Positions 29,465 through 38,493 of a DNA stretch of 64,000 nucleotides are shown here, one piece after another. The stretch's first letter is position 1. Every line of letters starts with the position of its first letter. A program made the position numbers and the translations under genes. The notes under the pieces are model-generated. The model was not told the origin of the DNA, ran no database searches, and saw only the letters and a program-made list of their open reading frames with translations. Source of the stretch: Luteimonas mephitis DSM 12574 (GTDB taxonomy: Bacteria; Pseudomonadota; Gammaproteobacteria; Xanthomonadales; Xanthomonadaceae); contig NZ_AULN01000012.1 in assembly GCF_000422305.1 (NCBI RefSeq), forward strand, positions 145,001 to 209,000, written 5' to 3'.

Positions 29465-31909
29465 ATGACGTTGAAGCAAGGAATCCTGAGTGTCTGCCTG
29501 CGCCGCGCCCTGGCCGGTGCCTGCGCGCTTCCGCTGGCGGCGATGGCACAGCAATCGCCGCCCGAACCCGCCGCGCAGCCCTCGGCAGACGCGGCGCAGC
29601 CGGGCGACGCGCTGACCCTCGACCGCATCGTGGTCACTGCGCAGAGCCGCGAGCAGGAACTGCAGGACGTGCCGATCGCGCTGCAGGTGGTGGGCCAGGA
29701 CGTGCTCGAAACCTCCGTGGCGCGCGACATCGGCGACCTCGACGGCTTCATCCCGGGCCTGGTGGTGGACGACATGCAGCCGACGCAGGCGGGGTTCCGC
29801 CTGCGTGGCCTGAGCACCGGCGACTTCGGCATCGGCACCGACCCGACCGTGGGCGTGTACGTCGACGGCGTCTACGCAGGGCGCGGCGGCGGCACCGTGC
29901 TGCCGTTCATCGACGTCGAGCGGATCGAGGTGCTCAAGGGCCCGCAGGGGACGCTGTTCGGCCGCAACACGGCGGCCGGCGCGATTTCGATCATCACCCA
30001 GCAGCCGTCGACCGAAGGCTTCGAAGGCCGCGCGCGCCTGCGGCTGGGCAATTACGAGCAGCGCTACTTCGACGGGATGTTGAACGTGCCGCTCGGCGAG
30101 GACGTCGCGCTGCGCGTCAATGCACTGCACAGCGAAACCGGCGGCTGGCTGGACGACGCGGCGACCGGCAAGTCGCTCAATGACGGCGACAACCAGGCGC
30201 TGCGCGCCGCGCTGCGCTGGAACATCGGCGACAACACGTCGCTGTCCTTCAGCTGGGACCACGAGAAGCTGGACCAGCGCTCGCGCCCGACCATCGGCAT
30301 CGTCGACCTGCCGCCCGCGCCGGGCCTGCCCGCGTTCCCGGCGAACCCGGACGACTACCGCAATCCGTTCGATCAGCCGGCGTACACCGACGTGGCCGGC
30401 AACGACGAAGGCCGGACCTTCGACGGCGCCACCCTGATCCTCGAGCACGGCTTCGACTGGGGCCGGCTCACCTCGACCACCGCGTGGCGCAACTTCGACA
30501 CCATCAACCGCGCCGAGGAGGACGGGACCAACCGCCGCTACCTGTACATCGACACGGTCAACCTCGAGGACAACACCACCTGGTACCAGGAGTTCAAGTT
30601 CAGCGGCAGCAGCGACCGCTTCGACTGGGTCGCCGGCGCGAGCTACTTCCAGGAGGACGCCAGGCAGACCAGCCAGGTGGACCTGTACAGCGACAGCATC
30701 GACACCGCCGCCAACTACGTGTTCGGCATGCCGATCTTCAGCCTGCTGCAGGGCGCTGCCGACGGCTACGGCATCCCGGTGCAGCTGTTCGGGAATCCGT
30801 GGATGGAGGCGTACCACAACACCCTGGACGCAAAGGCGTACGCGGTGTTCGGCGACGTCATCTGGCACGCGACCGACCGCCTCAACCTCACCTTCGGCCT
30901 GCGCTACACGCGCGACCAGAAGCGCTTCACCTGGTTCAACGACTTCCACAAGGCCGACGAGCTCAACCAGGCCCTGCAGGTGCTCGACCAGGCCGGGATC
31001 CTCGCCGGGCTGGGGCTCAATGCCGACTACTTCGCCGGCCTCGACCTCGCGTTCCAGGACCCGGTCTCGATGGCCAACAAGGGCAAGCTCAACAGCGCCA
31101 GCAATTCATGGAGCGACGTGAGCCCGCGCCTGGTCGTGGACTACCACCTCTCCGACGACGCCATGGTGTTCGCGTCGCTGGCAAAGGGTTACAAGGCCGG
31201 CGGCTACAACGCCTTCTCGCCGGGCGCGCATTTCGACAACGAGGAAGTGTGGAACTTCGAAACCGGGATCAAGCGCACCTTCGTCGACGAGCGCGTGCAG
31301 CTCGAGGCATCCGCGTTCCGCTATGTCTACGACAACCGCCAGGCGATCTGGCTCGACACCACGCCGCAGGTGCCGCGCTACGTGACCAACGTCAGCGACC
31401 TGACCGCCTGGGGCATGGAGCTGAGCACGCGCTGGTTCCCCAGCCGCGCCTTCAACATGGATTTCAACGCGAGCTGGATCAACTCCACCTACGACGACTA
31501 CGTGACGCCCGACGGGCGCGACCTCAGCGGGCAGGCCACCGGCGAGCCGTGGTTCTCCTACTCCGCGAGCGCCAACTATCTCGTCGACTTGGCCGACAGC
31601 GGCCGCCTGCGCTTCACCGTGCGCCACGCGTATCGCGGTGCGAGCCGGTGCAACACGAGTTCCAGCACGCAGGGCAACTGCGGCCGCTACATGAACTTCA
31701 CGATCGGCGAGGAGCAGAACCGCACCGACGTGTTCGTCCAGTGGAGTTCGCCGACGGATACCTGGGCGGTGGCGCTGTACGCCAACAACATGTTCAACAA
31801 CCGCTATGTCCACGGCCTGAACCAGTACGGCACCACGGTGTTCGGTACCACCGGGGCGACGATCAGCGAGCCGCGCTACTACGGCATGGAGCTGCGCTAC
31901 CGCTTCTGA
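29465..31909 (+). CDS. TonB-dependent outer-membrane receptor
   Basis: An 814-residue TonB-gated porin. A signal peptide ends near AMA-28. A plug domain follows, with DRIVVTA near 52-59 resembling a TonB-box/plug start and VERIEVLKGPQGTLFGRN near 155-172, then a long beta-barrel ending in the outer-membrane insertion signature LRYRF with terminal Phe. A strong ribosome-binding site (GGGGAAGGGGAAC) precedes the ATG at 29465. It lies 67 nt after the diheme cytochrome gene in the same orientation, suggesting one transcription unit. The substrate cannot be told; no siderophore or vitamin B12 genes are nearby. Confidence 0.93.
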   Translation: MTLKQGILSVCLRRALAGACALPLAAMAQQSPPEPAAQPSADAAQPGDALTLDRIVVTAQSREQELQDVPIALQVVGQDVLETSVARDIGDLDGFIPGLVVDDMQPTQAGFRLRGLSTGDFGIGTDPTVGVYVDGVYAGRGGGTVLPFIDVERIEVLKGPQGTLFGRNTAAGAISIITQQPSTEGFEGRARLRLGNYEQRYFDGMLNVPLGEDVALRVNALHSETGGWLDDAATGKSLNDGDNQALRAALRWNIGDNTSLSFSWDHEKLDQRSRPTIGIVDLPPAPGLPAFPANPDDYRNPFDQPAYTDVAGNDEGRTFDGATLILEHGFDWGRLTSTTAWRNFDTINRAEEDGTNRRYLYIDTVNLEDNTTWYQEFKFSGSSDRFDWVAGASYFQEDARQTSQVDLYSDSIDTAANYVFGMPIFSLLQGAADGYGIPVQLFGNPWMEAYHNTLDAKAYAVFGDVIWHATDRLNLTFGLRYTRDQKRFTWFNDFHKADELNQALQVLDQAGILAGLGLNADYFAGLDLAFQDPVSMANKGKLNSASNSWSDVSPRLVVDYHLSDDAMVFASLAKGYKAGGYNAFSPGAHFDNEEVWNFETGIKRTFVDERVQLEASAFRYVYDNRQAIWLDTTPQVPRYVTNVSDLTAWGMELSTRWFPSRAFNMDFNASWINSTYDDYVTPDGRDLSGQATGEPWFSYSASANYLVDLADSGRLRFTVRHAYRGASRCNTSSSTQGNCGRYMNFTIGEEQNRTDVFVQWSSPTDTWAVALYANNMFNNRYVHGLNQYGTTVFGTTGATISEPRYYGMELRYRF

Positions 31910-31927
31910 CCTGCAGGTGCGACGCGC

Positions 31928-31961
31928 GCCGGCATCTTCGCGGATGCCGGCCGTTGTCTTT
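31928..31961 (+). terminator. Likely terminator after the TonB receptor gene
   Basis: A 9-bp perfect stem (GCCGGCATC / GATGCCGGC, 31928-31936 and 31943-31951) with a 6-base loop is followed by CGTTGTCTTT, 19 bases after the stop. The T-run is weak but the stem is strong. Confidence 0.6.
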
Positions 31962-32068
31962 CGGCCTGATGCGCAGGCTCGGGGTTGCCGGAGCGATGCC
32001 GGCAGCCGTCTGGTCGCACCGGCGACCATGGACGAGGTTGCGCGCGAGTCGCGGCACCCGTGCCTGCG

Positions 32069-32467
32069 TTACCCGCGCGGCGTGCCCGCGGGCGGCTGGC
32101 CGGGGCCGCTGGCCGGCCCCTTCCTGGCGACCTGCGGCACGTATTCCGATCCTTCCTCGCGGTCGCGATACAGCGCCGCGCGGACCAGCAGCATCAGCGT
32201 GATCGGCGTGGTCACGGTGAGGAACACCCCGATCAGGATCTCATTGAAGATCGGCCGGCCGCCCAGCACCGAGAAGCAGGTGATCGAACCGGCGAGCATG
32301 CAGAACGTGCCCAGCGTGGTGCCCAGCGTCGGCGCGTGCACGCGCTGGTAGAAATTCTTCAGCCGCAGCAGGCCGAGCGAGCCGATGAACGCGAGCAGCG
32401 CGCCGGAGAGCACGAAGATCGCGACCAGGATCGCCGCCCACGGCGGCAGGGCGTCGAGGTGGCTCAT
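32069..32467 (-). CDS. mnhG: Mrp antiporter subunit G
   Basis: The last subunit of the Mrp-type Na+(K+)/H+ antiporter, an inner-membrane protein of 132 residues with three predicted membrane helices (about 10-32, 45-65 and 75-95). The typical segment RLKNFYQRVHAPTLGTTLGT identifies MnhG/PhaG. The ATG at 32467 overlaps the mnhF stop by 4 bases. It ends the mrp operon; a 40-residue hydrophilic tail rich in Pro and Gly follows the last helix. Confidence 0.93.
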   Translation of the reverse strand: MSHLDALPPWAAILVAIFVLSGALLAFIGSLGLLRLKNFYQRVHAPTLGTTLGTFCMLAGSITCFSVLGGRPIFNEILIGVFLTVTTPITLMLLVRAALYRDREEGSEYVPQVARKGPASGPGQPPAGTPRG

Positions 32468-32745
32468 TCGATCACCTCGCCGCGCATCAGGAACTTCGCC
32501 AGCGCCATGGTGCTGGCGAAGCCGAGCAGGGCGATGATCAGCCCGGCTTCGACGTACAGTACGCTGCCGCTGCGGATGCCGATGGTCAGCAACAGGATCA
32601 TCGCGTTGACGTACAGCGCGTCCAGCGCCACGACGCGGTCCTGCGCGCGCGGCCCGCGCACCATGCGGATGATCGAGAAGCCCATGGCGAGCAGCAGCAG
32701 GATCTGCGCCAGCGTGATCGCGACGGCGAGCAGGGCATGGCTCAT
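32464..32745 (-). CDS. mnhF: Mrp antiporter subunit F
   Basis: A small inner-membrane subunit of 93 residues with three predicted helices. The conserved RMVRGPRAQDRVVALD segment with the key Asp (about residue 36) identifies MnhF/PhaF. It overlaps mnhE upstream and mnhG downstream by 4 bases each, indicating strict translational coupling. Confidence 0.93.
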   Translation of the reverse strand: MSHALLAVAITLAQILLLLAMGFSIIRMVRGPRAQDRVVALDALYVNAMILLLTIGIRSGSVLYVEAGLIIALLGFASTMALAKFLMRGEVIE

Positions 32746-33236
32746 TGGAAGATCTCCAGCAGGGGGCGCTCGTAGCGCTGCTGGATCGTGCCGATCCAGG
32801 TGGCTTCATCCACCAGGTCAAGCACGTGGATCAGCAGCACGTTCGCAGCGGGGTCGTAGCTGACCCAGATGGTGCCGGGCGTCGAGGTGATGATGCAGGC
32901 CAGCACGGCCAGGCCGTAGCGGTCGGTGAGGGCCAGCGGGATGGCGACGAAGCCGGAATGCACCTGGCCGGCGCCGCGCAGGATCAGCCTGGCGACGGCG
33001 AAGTTCGAACGCACGATGTCGTACACGACCCGCAGCAGCAGCCGCGCCGCCAGCGGGTAGTTGCGGATGCGTGCCTTCGGCGGGTGCAGCAGGCCGAATA
33101 CCCTCGCCAGCGCGACGCCAAGCACCATGCCCAGCAGCACCGTGCCCGGCGACAGGCTCTGGTTGAGCACCAGCCAGATCAGCGCCAGCAGGGCGGACAG
33201 CAGCGGATAGGGCAGCCAGCGCCGCAAGAGGCTCAT
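32742..33236 (-). CDS. mnhE: Mrp antiporter subunit E
   Basis: A 164-residue inner-membrane subunit with two N-terminal helices (about 10-45) and a cytoplasmic domain. The conserved TSTPGTIWV segment near 119-127 and HVLDLVDE identify MnhE/PhaE. The ATG at 33236 overlaps the mnhD stop by 4 bases. Confidence 0.92.
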   Translation of the reverse strand: MSLLRRWLPYPLLSALLALIWLVLNQSLSPGTVLLGMVLGVALARVFGLLHPPKARIRNYPLAARLLLRVVYDIVRSNFAVARLILRGAGQVHSGFVAIPLALTDRYGLAVLACIITSTPGTIWVSYDPAANVLLIHVLDLVDEATWIGTIQQRYERPLLEIFQ

Positions 33237-34855
33237 GGTGACGCACCTTCCGCCGGCAGGACGCCGTGGATGTAGTTCGCCGGATCGTGCAGCTGGCGCG
33301 CGGCATCGTGCAGGAAGTCCAGGGGTGCCTGCACCGCCACGGTCAGCAGCAGGCACAGGCCCAGCAGCAGCACGATGGCGCTGACCTCGGTGACGCGGGC
33401 CTGCGGGAAGCGCCGCTCCGGTTCGGCCCAGAAGATCTGGATGCCGGCGCGGCACAGCGCGATGACCGTGCAGAAGCCCGCCACGATGACCAGCGTGAAC
33501 AATGCCAGCGCGCCGGTTCGTGGCGCCGCGTCGAGGGCAAGCGCGTCGAGCATGGGCGCGAGCATCGCGAACTTGGCCAGGAACCCCGACAGCGGCGGAA
33601 GCCCCGCCAGCAGCACCGTGCAGGCGAGGAAACTCACGCCCAGCATCGCCACCGGCGCCGGGATCACCACGCGGCTCTCGTCCTCGTCCGCGTACAGCCC
33701 GGCGCTGCCGACGTCGCCGCCCATCGGCTCGTAGGGTTCCAGCTGCAGGGCATCGTCGGCTTCTTCCTCGCCTTCCGGCGCGAGCAGGCCGGCGACGAGG
33801 AAGAACGCGGCAATGCCCAGGGTGGAGATCACCAGGTACGCCAGCGCGCCGGCGGTCACCGCGGGCTGCTGCAGCGCAATCGCGCCCAGCAGGGTGCCGG
33901 ACGAAATGATGACGTTGTAGCCGGCCAGCTTGCCCAGGTCGCGCGCGCCGAGCATGCCGACGATGCCGGCGACGATCGTGGCCACGCCGCCCCACAGCAT
34001 CCAGTCGCTGCCGAAATTGCGCGAAGCCGGACCGGCGCCGTCGCCGAACAGCAGCAGGCTCAGCCGCAGCAGCACGTAGATGCCGACCTTGGTCATCAGC
34101 GCGAACATCGCCGCCACCGCGGGCGCGGACGCCGCGTAGGTGCGCGGCAGCCAGAAGCCCAGCGGCCACATCGCGGTCTTGATCAGGAACGCCACGCCGA
34201 GGATCGCCGCACCGGCGTGCAGCAGGGTGCGGGTGTTCTCCGGCACGGTCGGGATCAACTCCGCCAGCGCCGCCATGTTGAGAGTGCCGGTGACCCCGAA
34301 GATCAGGCTGACGCCGAGCAGGAACAGCATCGAGGCGGTCAGGTTGACCGCGATGTAATGCAGCCCGGCGCTGACCCGGCGCGCGCCCGAACCATGCAGC
34401 GCAAGCCCGTAGGATGCCGCCAGCAGCACCTCGAAGAACACGAACAGGTTGAACAGGTCGCCGGTCAGGAACGCGCCGTTCAAGCCCATCAGCAGGAACT
34501 GGAACAGCGGCTGGAAATAGTGGCCGCGATGTTGCCAGCGCGCCAGCGCGGCCGGCAGCACCGCCAGCGCCAGCACGGCGGCCAGCAGCAGCATCAGCGC
34601 CGACAGCCGGTCGGCCACCAGCACGATGCCGAAACGCGCCGGCCAGTCGCCGATTCGATAGACCGCCGCCAGCGCGCCGTCGCCGCCCTGCTGCGCGGTA
34701 GCCAGCAGCAGCATCGTCGCCAGCGCCACCAGTGCCAGGCACGAGGCCAGGCTCAGTGCCACCGCCAGACGCTGGCGGCGTTCTCCGGCCAGCAGCTGCA
34801 GCGCAGCCACCAGCAGCGGCAGCACGATCGGCGCGACGAGCAGGTGCGGGCTCAC
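33233..34855 (-). CDS. mnhD: Mrp antiporter subunit D (NuoN/M-like)
   Basis: A 540-residue proton-translocating subunit homologous to complex I antiporter-like subunits, with about 14 membrane helices. FFEVLLAASYGL contains the key glutamate and FLIKTAMWPLGFWLP the key lysine of the ion pathway. A 40-residue acidic insertion (about 358-398, rich in Glu and Asp) sits between two helices in the second half. The ATG at 34855 overlaps mnhC by 4 bases. Confidence 0.95.
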   Translation of the reverse strand: MSPHLLVAPIVLPLLVAALQLLAGERRQRLAVALSLASCLALVALATMLLLATAQQGGDGALAAVYRIGDWPARFGIVLVADRLSALMLLLAAVLALAVLPAALARWQHRGHYFQPLFQFLLMGLNGAFLTGDLFNLFVFFEVLLAASYGLALHGSGARRVSAGLHYIAVNLTASMLFLLGVSLIFGVTGTLNMAALAELIPTVPENTRTLLHAGAAILGVAFLIKTAMWPLGFWLPRTYAASAPAVAAMFALMTKVGIYVLLRLSLLLFGDGAGPASRNFGSDWMLWGGVATIVAGIVGMLGARDLGKLAGYNVIISSGTLLGAIALQQPAVTAGALAYLVISTLGIAAFFLVAGLLAPEGEEEADDALQLEPYEPMGGDVGSAGLYADEDESRVVIPAPVAMLGVSFLACTVLLAGLPPLSGFLAKFAMLAPMLDALALDAAPRTGALALFTLVIVAGFCTVIALCRAGIQIFWAEPERRFPQARVTEVSAIVLLLGLCLLLTVAVQAPLDFLHDAARQLHDPANYIHGVLPAEGASP

Positions 34856-35193
34856 GGCGTGCCGTCCCCGCCGTCGACGTGGTCGTTGCCGGTCAGGCCG
34901 CGCGACGTCAGCAGCACCACCAGGAACAGCGCGGTGGTGGCGAAGCCGATCACGATCGCGGTCAACACCAGCGCCTGCGGCAGCGGATCGGTGTACTGCT
35001 CGATCCTGCCGGCGGCTTCACGCAGCACCGGATCGGCGCCGGTGCGCAGGCCGCCGATGGAGAAGATGAACAGGTTCACCGCGTAGGAGATCAGGGTCAG
35101 CCCGATGATCACCTGGAAGGTGCGTGGCCGCAGCAGCAGCCACACCCCGGACGCGACCAGGACCCCGATGGCGATGGCCAGCACCAGTTCCAT
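34852..35193 (-). CDS. mnhC: Mrp antiporter subunit C (NuoK-like)
   Basis: A 113-residue subunit with three predicted helices and a NuoK-like sequence: LRPRTFQVIIGLTLISYAVN and DPLPQALVLTAIVIGFA. The ATG at 35193 shares a base with the stop of the mnhA/B gene (TGATG), and the stop overlaps mnhD by 4 bases. Confidence 0.95.
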   Translation of the reverse strand: MELVLAIAIGVLVASGVWLLLRPRTFQVIIGLTLISYAVNLFIFSIGGLRTGADPVLREAAGRIEQYTDPLPQALVLTAIVIGFATTALFLVVLLTSRGLTGNDHVDGGDGTP

Positions 35194-38114
35194 CAGCCCG
35201 CGCCTTCCGGCTCGATCGTCCCGTCCGCGGCCACCACCGTCGACACGCGCGGCCGGCGCAGCGACTGGTGCGCCAGCGCGATCAGCATCAACGTGGTGGC
35301 GCCGACCACCAGGCAGAACACGCCCAGGTCGAACAGCACCGCCGAGGCGAGCGGGATTTTTCCGAGCAGCGGCAGCTCCAGGTACTGGAAGTGCGAGGTC
35401 AGGAACGGATGGCCGAACAGCAGCGAGCCCAGGCCGGTGCCGACGGCCAGCAGCAGGCCGGTGCCGATCCAGCGGACCGGCAGCACGCGCAGGTGCGTTT
35501 CGACCCAGCGCGCACCACGCGCCATGTACAGCAGGATCAGCGCCACCGAAACCGTGATGCCGGCGGCGAACCCGCCGCCGGGCAAGTCGTGCCCGCGCAG
35601 GAACAGGTGCACGCCGAACAGCAGGATCACCGGGAACATCAGCTGCACGATCAGCCCCGGGATCATCAGGTAGTCGGCCAGCGACTGGTCGATCACGCGA
35701 TCCGACCCGGCCGGGTCCTGCACCGAGTTGCGGCGCTGCCGACGCAGCGCGGCGATGCTCTCCGCCGCCGGCCGGAAGCGGCGCAGCAGCACGAACACCG
35801 TCAGCGCCACGATCGCCAGCACGCTGATTTCGCCCAGCGTGTCGAAGCCGCGGAAATCGACCAGGATCACGTTCACCACGTTGCGGCCGCCGCCTTCCAG
35901 GTACGCCCGCTCGAGGAAGAAGCGCGAGATGGAGTCCGACACCGGATGCATCATCGCCGCGTAGGCCAGGCCGGCAACCCCGCCGCCGACGACCAGCGCG
36001 ACCAGCGCATCGCGCCAGCGCTTCAGGCGCGTGAGCGGACCATCCGGCGATACGCCCTGGATGCGCTTGGGCAGCCAGCGCAGGCCGAGCAGGATCAGGA
36101 TCGTGGTCACCACTTCCACCAGCAGCTGGGTGGCCGCGAGATCCGGCGCGGACAGCCACACGAAGCTCACGCACGACACCAGGCCCGCGCCGCCGGTGAG
36201 GATCAGCGCGGCCAGGCGGTGGAACTTGGCCTGGGTGGCGGCGCCGATCGCGCACGCCGTGCCCAGCAGCCACAGCAGGGCGAAGGCCGGGTCGATGCCC
36301 GACCAGCGCGGCGGCGGCGCGTCGAACGGCGCGGTGGTCGCGGCCATGCTGCCGGCAAGCAGTGCAACCAGCACGATCAGGAGCAACTGCGGCTGCAGCC
36401 GCCTGGCCGGGAAGAAGCGCGCCAGCCAGCCCGGCAGGTCCGCGGCGAAGATCGCCAGCGCGCGCTCGAAGGTCCGCTTGCCGCTGAGCCGCCCGATCAG
36501 CGGCGTGCGCCCGCAGCGCCTGAAGTACGCCAGCAGCGCCACGTACATCAGGCAGCCGGTGATGAAGGCGATGACGCTCATCTGCAGCGGTGCGGTCCAG
36601 CCGTGCCAGACGGCCAGGCTGTAGGCCGGCGTCTGCGCGCCGAGCACCGAATGCGCGGCCGCCGCGAGCGACGGTCCGATCACCTGCGCCGGCAGGATGC
36701 CGACCAGCAGGCAGGCCAGCGCCAGCAGGCCGATCGGCACGCGCATCCAGCGCGGCGGCTCGTGCGGCTGGCGCGGCAGCCGGGTAGACGCCGGGCCGAA
36801 GAACACGCCGCGCACGAAGCGCAGCGAGTAGACCACGCCGAACGCGCTGGCCGCGATCGCCAGCAGCACCGGGACCATGCCGGTGAGCATGCCGCGCTGC
36901 GCCGCCAGCGTTTCGGCGAAGAACATCTCCTTCGACAGGAAGCCGTTGAGCAGCGGCACGCCCGCCATCGCCGCGCCCGCGACCACCGCAAGGGTCGCGG
37001 TGATCGGCATGAAGTGGCGCAGGCCGCCGAGCTCGCGCAGGTCGCGCGTGCCGGTCTCGTGGTCGACCGCGCCGGCGGCCATGAACAGCGACGCCTTGAA
37101 GGTGGCATGGTTGACGATGTGGAAGATCGCCGCGACCACGCCCAGTGCGCTCCCCAGCCCGACCAGCATCGTGATCAGGCCCAGGTGGCTGATCGTCGAA
37201 TACGCCAGCACGGCCTTGAGGTCCTGCTGGAACATCGCCGCATACGCACCCAGTACCAGCGTGATCAATCCGGCGCCGCCGACGATCCAGAACCACTGCT
37301 CGGTGCCCGCGAGCACCGGCCAGAACCGCACCAGCAGGAACACGCCCGCCTTCACCATCGTCGCCGAATGCAGGTACGCCGAGACCGGCGTCGGCGCCGA
37401 CATCGCCTGCGGCAGCCAGAAGTGGAACGGGAACTGCGCGCTCTTGGTCAGCGCGCCCAGCAGCACCAGGACCAGCGTCGGCGTATACAGCGCGTGCCCG
37501 CGAACGATGTCGCCCGCGGCGAGGATCGCATCCAGGTCGTAGCTGCCCACGATCTGGCCGAGCAGCAGCACGCCCGCCAGCAGGCACAGCCCGCCGCCGG
37601 AGGTGACGATCAGCGCCATCCGCGCAGCGTCGCGTGCCGACGCGCCGTTGTGCCAGTAGCCGATCAGCAGGAACGAGAACAGGCTGGTCAGTTCCCAGAA
37701 GAACACCAGCTGGACCACGTTGCCGGACATCACGATGCCGAGCATCGCGCCCATGAACGCCAGCAACAGTGCGAACAGGCGCGACAGCGGGTCGTCCGCC
37801 GGCATGTAGTAGCGCGCGTAGACACCCACCAGCATGCCGATGCCGCAGACCAGCAGCATGAACAGCCAGCTGAAGCCGTCCACCCGCAGGGTGAAGTCCA
37901 GGCCCAGCGACGGCGCCCATTCGAACACGTGCCGCAATACGGCCCCGCCCGCGATCGCCGGATACAGCGACAGTGTCAGCGCGAGGCAGGCCAGCGCCGT
38001 GCAGGTCATCAACCAGGCGGCGACGTTGCGGCCGCGGCCGCGAAGGACAAACACCACCAGGCTCGCCGCGAACGGCAGCCAGAGGATGGCGCTTGGCACG
38101 ACGTGGTCAGGCAT
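35193..38114 (-). CDS. mnhA: Fused Mrp antiporter subunits A and B
   Basis: A 973-residue membrane protein joining MnhA and MnhB. The NuoL-like MnhA part has FFWELTSLFSFLLIGYW and KSAQFPFHFWLP carrying the conserved Glu and Lys. The C-terminal domain from about residue 790 contains the MnhB signature HLFLRGHDLPGGGFAAGI. Fusion of A and B is usual in group 2 systems such as Pha. The ATG at 38114 starts it; a TTG directly before it is the alternative. It is the first gene of a six-gene operon (A/B-C-D-E-F-G) predicted to exchange Na+ or K+ for H+ in alkaline or saline conditions. Confidence 0.95.
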   Translation of the reverse strand: MPDHVVPSAILWLPFAASLVVFVLRGRGRNVAAWLMTCTALACLALTLSLYPAIAGGAVLRHVFEWAPSLGLDFTLRVDGFSWLFMLLVCGIGMLVGVYARYYMPADDPLSRLFALLLAFMGAMLGIVMSGNVVQLVFFWELTSLFSFLLIGYWHNGASARDAARMALIVTSGGGLCLLAGVLLLGQIVGSYDLDAILAAGDIVRGHALYTPTLVLVLLGALTKSAQFPFHFWLPQAMSAPTPVSAYLHSATMVKAGVFLLVRFWPVLAGTEQWFWIVGGAGLITLVLGAYAAMFQQDLKAVLAYSTISHLGLITMLVGLGSALGVVAAIFHIVNHATFKASLFMAAGAVDHETGTRDLRELGGLRHFMPITATLAVVAGAAMAGVPLLNGFLSKEMFFAETLAAQRGMLTGMVPVLLAIAASAFGVVYSLRFVRGVFFGPASTRLPRQPHEPPRWMRVPIGLLALACLLVGILPAQVIGPSLAAAAHSVLGAQTPAYSLAVWHGWTAPLQMSVIAFITGCLMYVALLAYFRRCGRTPLIGRLSGKRTFERALAIFAADLPGWLARFFPARRLQPQLLLIVLVALLAGSMAATTAPFDAPPPRWSGIDPAFALLWLLGTACAIGAATQAKFHRLAALILTGGAGLVSCVSFVWLSAPDLAATQLLVEVVTTILILLGLRWLPKRIQGVSPDGPLTRLKRWRDALVALVVGGGVAGLAYAAMMHPVSDSISRFFLERAYLEGGGRNVVNVILVDFRGFDTLGEISVLAIVALTVFVLLRRFRPAAESIAALRRQRRNSVQDPAGSDRVIDQSLADYLMIPGLIVQLMFPVILLFGVHLFLRGHDLPGGGFAAGITVSVALILLYMARGARWVETHLRVLPVRWIGTGLLLAVGTGLGSLLFGHPFLTSHFQYLELPLLGKIPLASAVLFDLGVFCLVVGATTLMLIALAHQSLRRPRVSTVVAADGTIEPEGAG

Positions 38115-38493
38115 CAATCAAGGGCTCGAAGGAAGGGCATGCCGACCGCTGGCCGGGCCGCGCCGGCCGCACGCACGTGGCGGCGGCATGCTGCCACGCG
38201 CACGTTGCAGGATGGTGGCGATACCTCGGACAAGCAGGCTCCGGTGTCGGGGTGGAAAAACGGGGGCGTCATTGCAGCCGTGCCTGCGGGCGAGCGCAGT
38301 ACCGCACCGGCAGGCATTGGGTCGTGCAGGGGGCGGCCGGCGCAGCGCAAATCGATCGATCCTGCGCGAGGCGTGGCTGGTGTCCGATTCTATACGGCAA
38401 CTCCGTGCGGCAACCGTCGCTACCGACCGGCGATTGTGCAATGGTGGGTTGCAATCCTGGCCTGGAGCAGCCACCGCTGCGGGGAGATCAAGC
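38115..38493. other. Divergent intergenic region between mrp operon and usp gene
   Basis: These 379 bases carry the start signals of two divergent units. No coding potential or RNA gene is convincing. CTATACGG near 38391-38398 resembles a -10 element for the plus-strand gene but has no matching -35. No ribosome-binding site is evident before the mrp start. Confidence 0.5.

Noticed and set aside
32069-32821. Single long frame joining mnhG to upstream sequence
   Set aside because: The N-terminal part is a shadow of mnhF and mnhE; the ATG at 32467 overlapping the mnhF stop is the true start.
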